Source: JBIKLM01 sp044375105 (GTDB taxonomy: Bacteria > Planctomycetota > UBA1135 > GCA-002686595). Taken from it: a DNA stretch of 18,147 bases. Each line of letters starts with the position of its first letter. Position 1 is the first letter of the stretch. Shown here piece after piece: positions 1 to 6,207 of this stretch. The translations under genes were made by a program, and so were the position numbers. The stretch is taken from NCBI GenBank assembly GCA_044375105.1, contig JBILNK010000079.1:1-18147 (forward strand), in the 5' to 3' direction. The notes under the pieces were generated by a model that did no database searches, was not told the origin of the DNA, and saw only the letters and a program-made list of their open reading frames with translations.

Positions 1-805
1 GGAGGAGCCGGATCTGGTGGCGCTGCTGCGCCGTGCCGCCCAGGACCCCGAGCGCGGCCTGGGCGGCGCCCTGCGCGTGCCCGAACCGGCCTTCATCGAG
101 CTGGCGCGCGCGGCCGACGGCGATGCGCGCCGCGCCTTGACCCTGCTCGAGACCGCGGCGCTGCTGGGCGGCCCGGGCGGCGTGCTGACGCCGCAGCTCC
201 TGGCCCAGGCGCTGCAGCACAAAGCGCCGCGCTATGACAAGTCCGGCGAGGAGCACTACAACCTGATCAGCGCCCTGCACAAGTGCATCCGCGCCGGCAA
301 GCCGGACGCGGCCCTGTACTGGCTGACGCGCATGCTGGAATCCGGCGAGGACCGCGACTTCCTGGCGCGGCGCCTGACCCGCATCGCCATCGAGGACGTG
401 GGGCTGGCCGCGCCGGGGCTGCTGCAGGAGGCCCTGGCCGCCTGGGACTGCTGGTCGCGCCTGGGCTCGCCGGAGGGCGAGCTGGCCCTCTGCCAGCTGG
501 CGGTCCGCCTCGCCGAGGCCCCCAAGTCCGACGCGGTCTACCGCGCCTACGCCGAAGCCCGCGCCGACGTGCAGCGCACCTCCAACCGCCCCGTGCCCCT
601 GCACCTGGCCAACGCGCCCACCGGCCTGATGAAGGCCCTGGGCTACGGCCAAGGCTACCGCCACTTCCACGACGACCCAAAGGGCGCCCAAGCCATGGAA
701 GGCTTCCCCGAGGGCCTCGAAGGCCGCCGCTATTTTTCCGCCGAGACCCCGGCCGAACCCGCCGAGGACGCCGCCTGCCGTTCCCCGCTGGAGCCCATGG
801 CGTGA
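1..805 (+). CDS. rarA: RarA (MgsA) replication-associated recombination ATPase, C-terminal part
   Basis: The reading frame is open from base 2 and ends with TGA at 803-805; the N-terminal AAA+ core lies outside the window. RarA/MgsA is a clamp-loader-like AAA+ ATPase that acts at stalled replication forks. What is visible is the end of the AAA+ lid, with a GDARRALTLLE motif, followed by the diagnostic MgsA C-terminal domain. That domain contains YDKSGEEHYNLISALHK, a DAALYWLTRMLESGED block, RRLTRIAIEDVGLA, APKSDAVYRAYAEA, VPLHLANAPTGLMK and LGYGQGYRHFHDD. These blocks are known family signatures, so the call is firm. The tail after GRRYF is unusual: instead of the usual extra Arg/Glu-rich helix it ends in an Ala/Glu/Pro-rich stretch that overlaps the opposite-strand gene by 76 bp. 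The start and the Walker motifs cannot be checked here. Confidence 0.93.
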   Translation, partial: EEPDLVALLRRAAQDPERGLGGALRVPEPAFIELARAADGDARRALTLLETAALLGGPGGVLTPQLLAQALQHKAPRYDKSGEEHYNLISALHKCIRAGKPDAALYWLTRMLESGEDRDFLARRLTRIAIEDVGLAAPGLLQEALAAWDCWSRLGSPEGELALCQLAVRLAEAPKSDAVYRAYAEARADVQRTSNRPVPLHLANAPTGLMKALGYGQGYRHFHDDPKGAQAMEGFPEGLEGRRYFSAETPAEPAEDAACRSPLEPMA

Positions 806-1323
806 CGGGCTGCCCAGGGGCGCGCTTCGATCTCGGCCAGGCGCTCGGCGCTGGCGCGCTTGTCGAGCATCACGTAGGCGTAGCGCTGCCCGTGGGGCCG
901 GCCATCCAGGGCCGGCGTCAGCAGGCGCTCGACCAGCGCCGCCTCGACGCGCTCGCCGGCGGCGGGGCGCAGGCTGCCGCCCACGAAGCCGATGAAGTAG
1001 GGATCTCCGGAAGCGGCTTCGAGCAGGGTGTCCTGCCCCTCGCCGGGGGCGAAGCGGGCCGGCTTCGGCAGCGGCAGGGAGTCGTCGGCCGGCGCGTAGC
1101 GTTCGATGGTCGGGGCGCCGCTATCGAGGGCGCCCTGGCCCTCGGCGGGCTGGTTGGCGACGGTCACGATCGGGCCGTCGATGGCGCTGCCCGGCACCTT
1201 GGGCAGGGGCTGGTCCAGGTTGGCTTCGCCGGCCAGCGGGGCTTGGATCTGGGCGAACAGGGGCAGGCACAGCAGCGCCGGGGCGGCCAGGCCCAGGCGC
1301 GTGGGGAGGAACTTCGGTTGCAT
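730..1323 (-). CDS. Small exported protein of unknown function
   Basis: A 197-residue protein read from ATG at 1323-1321. The frame extends further upstream, but this ATG begins a typical signal peptide (basic MQPKFLPTR, then a Leu/Ala-rich core ending near LFAQIQA), so it was chosen. The mature part opens with a Pro-rich low-complexity stretch. It then has a short block around residues 110-170 containing GDPYFIGFVGG and GQRYAYVMLDKR followed by AERLAEIEA. This weakly recalls the start of the inhibitor/propeptide-like segment found before some secreted proteases and repeat proteins, but the body of such a protein is absent. The last 25 residues overlap the rarA tail in antisense and look unstructured, so the gene may be a truncated remnant. 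No Shine-Dalgarno sequence precedes the ATG. The function is unknown. Confidence 0.55.
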   Translation of the reverse strand: MQPKFLPTRLGLAAPALLCLPLFAQIQAPLAGEANLDQPLPKVPGSAIDGPIVTVANQPAEGQGALDSGAPTIERYAPADDSLPLPKPARFAPGEGQDTLLEAASGDPYFIGFVGGSLRPAAGERVEAALVERLLTPALDGRPHGQRYAYVMLDKRASAERLAEIEARPWAARHAMGSSGERQAASSAGSAGVSAEK

Positions 1324-1661
1324 GGAAGCGTCGGGTGGTTGGTCCGGTCCCGGGCGGATTGCCCGGTCCAGTCCGCTCCGCCCGGTCCGCCGCTCCCGGC
1401 CGACACGCTTTTCGAAAAAAAGGCGCGCTCCGGTCCGGACCCCGCTGGGCGGCCGGTCGACAGGGCCGGCGAGCCCCGCCTCGGGGACCCGGGGTCGGCG
1501 CGCCCGCCGGCGGCCCTGCCGGGGGATCTGCCCGCGTAGCCCTCGGTCGGCTTCGCGGCCTCGAAATGCGGTGCCTGAGGTCCCCGGAGAACAGGAAAGC
1601 GGTAAACAGCGCGGCGGGCTGGGCATTCAAGGCTCCCGTGAGCACCGCCCTGCCCCTGCGA
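1324..1661. other. Divergent intergenic region between the exported protein and the sigma-factor gene
   Basis: About 340 bp without a convincing gene. It holds clustered CCGGTCC-type words around 1338-1400 and again near 1430-1440. An A-tract of seven bases at 1415-1421 follows TTTTCG, one of the few AT-rich spots in this part of the window. It must contain promoters for both divergent genes. I could not assign a sigma-70 or ECF-type promoter with confidence. Confidence 0.5.
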
Positions 1662-2234
1662 ATGGATTCCTGGGCCCACTCTTGGTCGGACGCCTGGCCG
1701 CGGCCCGCGGCCCTGCCCGACGCGGATCTCGAGGCCCTGGTGCGGGCCCACTACGCCGGCGTGCTGCGCCTGGTGGAGCGCTTGATCGGGCGCCGCGGCG
1801 AGGCCCTCGATCTGGCCCAGGAGACCTTTCTGCGGGCCCGCGGACGGGTGCGCGCCGACGACCCCGGCGCCGGCGCCTACCTGCGCCGCACCGCGATCAA
1901 TCTGGCGGCCGGCTGGTGGCGCGGCCGGGGGCGGGCCGCGGCGGCCCTCGAGCTGCCCGAGCAGCTGCCCGGCGCTGCTCAGGAGCCCGTGGTCCTGCTG
2001 GCCCAGGCCGAGCTCGAGGACGCCCTGCGGGCGGCCATCGCGCGGCTGCCGGAGCGCTGCCGCCAGGCCTTCGTGGGCCGCGTGATCGAGGGCCTCGAGT
2101 ACGCCGATCTGGCCCGCAGCCTGGGCATCGCCGAGGCCACGGCGCGCCAGCACGTGATGGACGCCCGCCAGCGGCTGCAGCGCGCCCTGGCGCCCTTCTA
2201 TGGGTCTGGGCCCGGCGCGGAGGGGCGGCCGTGA
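1662..2234 (+). CDS. ECF-type RNA polymerase sigma-70 factor
   Basis: A 190-residue extracytoplasmic-function sigma factor. Region sigma2 is visible at about residues 20-85, with HYAGVLRLVERLIG, then DLAQETFLRA (the D-x-x-Q-E-T-F core that contacts RNA polymerase) and YLRRTAINLAAGWWRGR. After a short acidic linker, sigma4 runs from about residue 118 to 182: LRAAIARLPERCRQAF, then EGLEYADLARSLGIAEATAR as the helix-turn-helix, then DARQRLQRAL. Length and layout are normal for the ECF family. ATG 1662 was chosen; an alternative GTG at 1638, preceded by AAGG at a 5-nt spacing, would add eight residues. The stop overlaps the next gene's start as GTGA, so the downstream membrane protein is translationally coupled and is its likely regulator. 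The ECF subgroup and target promoters cannot be told from the sequence. Confidence 0.9.
   Translation: MDSWAHSWSDAWPRPAALPDADLEALVRAHYAGVLRLVERLIGRRGEALDLAQETFLRARGRVRADDPGAGAYLRRTAINLAAGWWRGRGRAAAALELPEQLPGAAQEPVVLLAQAELEDALRAAIARLPERCRQAFVGRVIEGLEYADLARSLGIAEATARQHVMDARQRLQRALAPFYGSGPGAEGRP
2219..2223 (+). promoter_or_regulatory. Shine-Dalgarno GGAGG for the GTG start at 2231
   Basis: GGAGG lies seven bases before GTG 2231, inside the 3' end of the sigma-factor gene. It supports GTG 2231 as the start of the overlapping membrane-protein gene and is one of the few good Shine-Dalgarno matches in the window. Confidence 0.6.
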
Positions 2235-4099
2235 GCGCCCGGGGGCCCAGCCGGCGCGGTCCCAGCGCCGAGCAGATCGATGCCCTGGCCCGCGGCCTCG
2301 ACTGCCGACCCGCGCCGGCCCCGGAGGCGCTGCTGCCCGGGATCCTGGCGGCGGCGGCCCGCCGCCGGCGGGTCGAGCGCGCGCGCCGGGCCGCCTTGGC
2401 CGCGGTGCTGTTCGGTGCGGGCCTCTACGGCGCCTTGGCGCTGCGCGGGGTCCCCGGCCGCTTGCCGAGCGATCGGACCCGCGAACAGCCGGCGGCCCCC
2501 CTGGCGGCGGCGCCGCGCACACCCGGGCCGCGGACCGACGGTCGGGAGCGCGAGCCCGGCCTCGGCCGCCCGGTGGGACCGGAGACCGAGGGGGCTTCGG
2601 CGGCTCGATCGACACCCGCTCCCGGCGGGGCGCTCGACGCCGCTCCGAACGCCGCGGTCGCTGGAGCCGGTGAGTCCTTGGGGGCCGCCGGCACAGCGGC
2701 CCTCGACCGCGGCGCTGAACTCGCCCACTCGCCCGGCGCGGACCCCGCCGGCCGCGCCGCCCCGAGCGCCGCTCTGACCATAGGCTCCGATCCGCTGGCC
2801 GCCGGCGCTGAGCCGCGGGCCTGGGGCGCCCTGGGCCAGGCTTGGCAGCGGCTGGCCGCAGCCAGCGGGGCGCCGGGGGGCTCGGAAGCGGAGCTGCTGG
2901 ACTGGCTGGAAGACGCGCCGCCCCTGGCGGCCGAGATGCGCCGCGCGCTGCGCGCCGTGCGCAGCTCCGAGACCCCCGGACGCCTGGATGCGAGCATCGC
3001 AGCCGCCCTCAGCGATGCGCGCCGGCCCCTCGACCAGCGCCTCGGCGCGTTGCTCTGGATCGGCCAGCAGCACAGCCGCAGCGCCGACGCGGCTCTGCTC
3101 GAGACCTCGCGGCGCGGCGACCTGCTCGGCGCCCTGGCGCTGCGCTGCCTGGCGGCCGATCCCGCGGCGGGCCCGGAGCTCGTGCGCGCCCTGGCCGATC
3201 CAGAGCGCGCGGCCTTGGCGGCCGCGGCCCTCGCGGAGTGGCCCGCGCCGCGCGCCGCGAGCGCCCTGGAGCGCGCTTGGAAGGAGGCGCTGGCCCTGGA
3301 GCCGCCCTGGTCCGAGGCGGCCCTGGGGGCTTTGGCGGCGCGACTCCTGGAGCGCGGTCCGGCGTCGTTGGCGGCCCTGCTAGCGCCCCTCGAGAACTTC
3401 GAAGCTGCGCCGCCGGGAGCCGCGGCGGCCGTGGGGCAGGCGTTGCGCGGGCGGCCGGCCGCGGCGCAGGCCGCCCTGATCGACGCCCTGGCCCGGGCGA
3501 TCGCAGAGCGTCACAGCGCCGCCGCCCTGGCGCTGCTCGCGTCCCTGCCCGAGCCCGCGGCCCTGCTGGCCTTGCTCGAGCTCGAACAGCTCGGCCGCGG
3601 CCCGAGCGCGGCCCTCGAGCGCTCCCTGCGCAGCGCTCCCGTGGCTTCCGCGGCGGTCTGGGCGGCCGCGGCGCGCCTGCCCCTGAGCCGTGGCGAAGCC
3701 GAGCTGCTGCTCGATCGCGCGCTGCTGCGCGGCGAGCCGGCCCTGGCCTTGGCGCCGCTGCTCGCGCGCGTCGAACTGCCGCGCGATGGCCGCCTGTGGC
3801 TGGTGCAGGCGATCGCCGATTCCGGTGACGCGGCCTCGGCCGGCGAGCTGCTCGAGGCCTGCCTGCGCTTGCCGATCGGCGAGGAGCGCCTGGTGGCCGC
3901 CGCGCTGCTGGCCGCGGCGCGCCACCTGGGCAGCGGGCCGGTCGAGCAGCGCCTGTCCGGCTTGCTGCCCGCGGATCTGGTCTCGCGATTGGCCGAAACC
4001 CTGCGGCGCGAGCGCGATTCGACGCGTTCGGCCCGCTTGGCCGAACTGCTGCGCCCGCGGCTGCCGATCGCGCTCGCGAGCGTGCCCCCCGATGGCTGA
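2231..4099 (+). CDS. Single-pass membrane protein with Ala-rich HEAT-like repeat domain; putative sigma-factor regulator
   Basis: A 622-residue protein starting at a GTG that overlaps the sigma-factor stop (GTGA) and has GGAGG seven bases upstream. Layout: a short cytoplasmic part (1-50) ending in a basic ARRRRVERARR stretch; one hydrophobic membrane helix at about 54-71 (AALAAVLFGAGLYGALAL); a Pro/Ala/Gly/Arg-rich low-complexity linker to about 200; then roughly 400 residues of short amphipathic Ala/Leu helices that look like HEAT or armadillo-type repeats. The basic flank puts the N-terminus in the cytoplasm and the repeats outside. An overlapping gene after an ECF sigma factor, with this topology, is the classic position of an anti-sigma factor. 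However, no zinc-binding HxxxCxxC motif is present (the only N-terminal Cys is near residue 25). The regulatory role is inference; the repeat fold is judged from pattern only. Confidence 0.75.
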   Translation: MSARGPSRRGPSAEQIDALARGLDCRPAPAPEALLPGILAAAARRRRVERARRAALAAVLFGAGLYGALALRGVPGRLPSDRTREQPAAPLAAAPRTPGPRTDGREREPGLGRPVGPETEGASAARSTPAPGGALDAAPNAAVAGAGESLGAAGTAALDRGAELAHSPGADPAGRAAPSAALTIGSDPLAAGAEPRAWGALGQAWQRLAAASGAPGGSEAELLDWLEDAPPLAAEMRRALRAVRSSETPGRLDASIAAALSDARRPLDQRLGALLWIGQQHSRSADAALLETSRRGDLLGALALRCLAADPAAGPELVRALADPERAALAAAALAEWPAPRAASALERAWKEALALEPPWSEAALGALAARLLERGPASLAALLAPLENFEAAPPGAAAAVGQALRGRPAAAQAALIDALARAIAERHSAAALALLASLPEPAALLALLELEQLGRGPSAALERSLRSAPVASAAVWAAAARLPLSRGEAELLLDRALLRGEPALALAPLLARVELPRDGRLWLVQAIADSGDAASAGELLEACLRLPIGEERLVAAALLAAARHLGSGPVEQRLSGLLPADLVSRLAETLRRERDSTRSARLAELLRPRLPIALASVPPDG

Positions 4100-4233
4100 A
4101 CGAGCCGGCCCGCTGGCCCAAGAGGCCCGCGGAGATGCCGGTCCTCCCCGCCCCAGCATCCTCGGGCCCCGCTCCGCGGCGATCCCGTTGGCCCCGCTTT
4201 CGCTCCGACCTTCGACCCCGTTCCACGACCGCC

Positions 4234-5976
4234 ATGACTCCGCTGGCAAGCCTGCTGCTGTGTTCTCTCTCTCTCCAAGGCGAGGAGTCCACGCGCCGCT
4301 ACGACCTGGGCTCCTTGATGAGCCTCTACACCACGCTGCCCGATAGCTTTCCGCTGGCGCAGAGCCACGTGCTCGAATTCGGCAACCGCTACAGCGGCAG
4401 CGGCCAGCGCCTGCGAATCGATCCCAGCGCGTGGCTCGAGCTGGTGGGCATGCTGGTGGACGACCACAACGGGACCGCCATCGAATGGAGCGGCCTCGAG
4501 CAGCAGCCGCCCAGCTTCGGGCTGCGCGCGGACGAGGCCGTGCACGCCAGCGTGGCCCAGTTCTTGGGCCATCTCGAGCGCGAGCTCTGCGCTCGCACGC
4601 GGGTCGAGATCGCGGCCATCGCCCTGGATCCCGACGCGCCTGCGAGCCCCGCTTGGCTGTCCTCCACGGAAGCTGCCGCGCGCATCGAATCGGCCCGCGC
4701 AAGCGGCCATCTGGTCGGTCTGTGGAACCTCTGGGCGCGGCCCGGAGCCGCCGGAGAGGTCTTCGAGAACCGCACGCGCGAGCTGATCGTCAGCCCGGCC
4801 GTGCAGATCGCCCAAAACGCCTGGGTCCTCGACAACCGCACCGGCAGCGTGCACGAGGGTGTCGACATCCGCGCGCATGCCGCGTCCCTGCCCGGCGGGC
4901 TGCGCCTGCAGCTCGCCTTCGAGCAGCGGCGGGCCCTGGCCCCGGTCGCCGAACGCCGCCTGATCGTGAGCGGACAGATGGGCAGCGATGAGCGCGGGCT
5001 GTTCACGGTCGATCAGCCGGCGCTGCTCCAATCCCAGCCGGTCGTCAGCTTTGGCTTCCAGCTGGCCCTCGATCTCGCCGTCGGCCAGGCGGCGCTGGTC
5101 GAAGCGCGCTGGGAGAGCGCCGATGCGCAGCTCGGCGCCGGCCGCTGGCTGTACGTGATCCAGGCCCAAGGCGGAGCTTCCTCCAGCCTGATCCAGGTGC
5201 CCTTCGGGCCCGCGGTCGGCGCCGGTCCGGACGCTTCCAACCCGCATTTCCTGGTGCTGGCGGCGCCCAGCGGTCTGCAGGCCCCGCGCTGGCCCGCCCT
5301 GCCCGATCCGCAGCGCACCCGCCTGGGTCTCGCTGATCCGGGCAATTCCACGCCCGGCTGGGTCCCTGCTCCGTTCGAGTCGCCCGAGGGCATCCTGCAG
5401 GCGATCGAAGGCGTCGAGCCGGTGCTGTTCCAGACCCGCTACCTGGCCGGCTGGGTGATCGGGCTCTATCCCGGGCAGCCCGGGGACGAGTATCCGCGCA
5501 TCCTCGAGCGCCTGGAGGTCAACCACCGGCTGGCGCCCGCCGGGCGAGGCAGCCTCAGCCTGGCGCCGCGCCCCGGCGAGCGCCTCGACCTGCTGCTGCC
5601 GCTCAGCCTGGGCCGTCCGGCCCTGGCCTACCTGCTGGGCTGCGATCTGCGGATCGACGACGACCAAGCGGAGGTCGCCACCGGCGCCGCGGTCAGCGTC
5701 CCGGAGGTCCATCCGGCCCTGCGGGGCGTGATCGCCCTGCTCGAGCCCATCGCCCACGGCGAAGCGGGTCTGGCCCTCTCCGGCCGCGTGTACGGGACCT
5801 GGCTGGACGGCGCGCCGCGGGAAGCTCGGATCAGCGAAAAGACCTGGATCGACGTGGCGCCAGTGAGCCTGTTCGATTGGCCGCTGGAGGGCCGCGAAGA
5901 GTCCCGCAGCCTCGGCCAGATGCTCGGCTCGCCGATCGGCGGAGGCCCCAGCGGCAGCGCCCAGATCCGCTTTTGA
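4234..5976 (+). CDS. Exported protein with diverged secretin-like layout
   Basis: A 580-residue protein. ATG 4234 was chosen over an in-frame ATG at 4135 because it begins a short signal peptide (MTPLASLLLCSLSLQG), whereas the upstream extension is Arg/Pro-rich. After the signal comes RRYDLGSLMSLY, like the YDLRDL-type opening seen in planctomycete secretin-family proteins. A helical block near 100-130 (ADEAVHASVAQFLGHLERE, then RVEIAAIALD) resembles the end of an N-domain before the secretin beta domain. Further on are a VHEGVDIRAHA segment with alternating hydrophobics and a QPVVSFGFQLALDLAVGQAALVEA strand pair, placed where secretins have their beta-lip segments. Glycine-rich consensus residues are missing, so an outer-membrane pore is not proven. 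A second beta-rich half (about 430-570) is unassigned. It lies 134 bp after the membrane protein, probably in the same operon as the sigma factor. Confidence 0.6.
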   Translation: MTPLASLLLCSLSLQGEESTRRYDLGSLMSLYTTLPDSFPLAQSHVLEFGNRYSGSGQRLRIDPSAWLELVGMLVDDHNGTAIEWSGLEQQPPSFGLRADEAVHASVAQFLGHLERELCARTRVEIAAIALDPDAPASPAWLSSTEAAARIESARASGHLVGLWNLWARPGAAGEVFENRTRELIVSPAVQIAQNAWVLDNRTGSVHEGVDIRAHAASLPGGLRLQLAFEQRRALAPVAERRLIVSGQMGSDERGLFTVDQPALLQSQPVVSFGFQLALDLAVGQAALVEARWESADAQLGAGRWLYVIQAQGGASSSLIQVPFGPAVGAGPDASNPHFLVLAAPSGLQAPRWPALPDPQRTRLGLADPGNSTPGWVPAPFESPEGILQAIEGVEPVLFQTRYLAGWVIGLYPGQPGDEYPRILERLEVNHRLAPAGRGSLSLAPRPGERLDLLLPLSLGRPALAYLLGCDLRIDDDQAEVATGAAVSVPEVHPALRGVIALLEPIAHGEAGLALSGRVYGTWLDGAPREARISEKTWIDVAPVSLFDWPLEGREESRSLGQMLGSPIGGGPSGSAQIRF

Positions 5977-6207
5977 GGGCGGGCGCGACCCCAAAAAAAA
6001 CCGAGAGCGCGGGTCTCCCTGGGTCTAGACCCCCGAATTCGAGCTTTTTTCCCTGGCCTCGGGGGCAGCCAATCCCTAAATAACCCTCGTTGCGCAGCAC
6101 CCCCGGCCTCGGCCGGAGGTGGGCTGCCCTCGAATCCGACGCACGTATCGGGGTCTCGGCGACGGTCGCCGAGGCCCCGATCGTCGTTTTCGGGGCCCAA
6201 GCGGCCC
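5977..6207. other. Convergent intergenic region between the secretin-like gene and recD2
   Basis: It contains an A-run of eight bases at about 5993-6000, a perfect 12-bp palindrome GGGTCTAGACCC at 6021-6032, a T-run at 6045-6050, a small hairpin CCGGCC/GGCCGG at 6103-6116 and a strong long hairpin at 6147-6181. No protein-coding signal was seen. The AT-rich spots and hairpins fit a termination zone for two convergent transcripts. Confidence 0.5.
6147..6181. terminator. Long stem-loop, probable bidirectional terminator
   Basis: The arms ATCGGGGTCTCGGCGAC and GTCGCCGAGGCCCCGAT pair over 17 positions around a single-base centre (6164), with one T-G wobble. On the plus strand the stem is followed within six bases by TTTT (6187-6190). 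On the minus strand it lies 27 bases after the recD2 stop but has no T-run behind it. The position between convergent genes supports a role in termination. Confidence 0.6.

Noticed and set aside
1106..2230. N-terminal extension of the HEAT-like protein to a 997-residue form
   Set aside because: It would cover the whole sigma-factor gene in another frame and is Arg/Pro-rich. GTG 2231 with GGAGG upstream and the GTGA overlap is far more plausible.
3511..5994. An 827-codon open frame on the minus strand opposite the HEAT-like and secretin-like genes
   Set aside because: It is Arg/Gln/Gly/Ala-rich without recognisable motifs and is fully antisense to genes with signal peptide or repeat logic. 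Long antisense frames are expected at this GC content.
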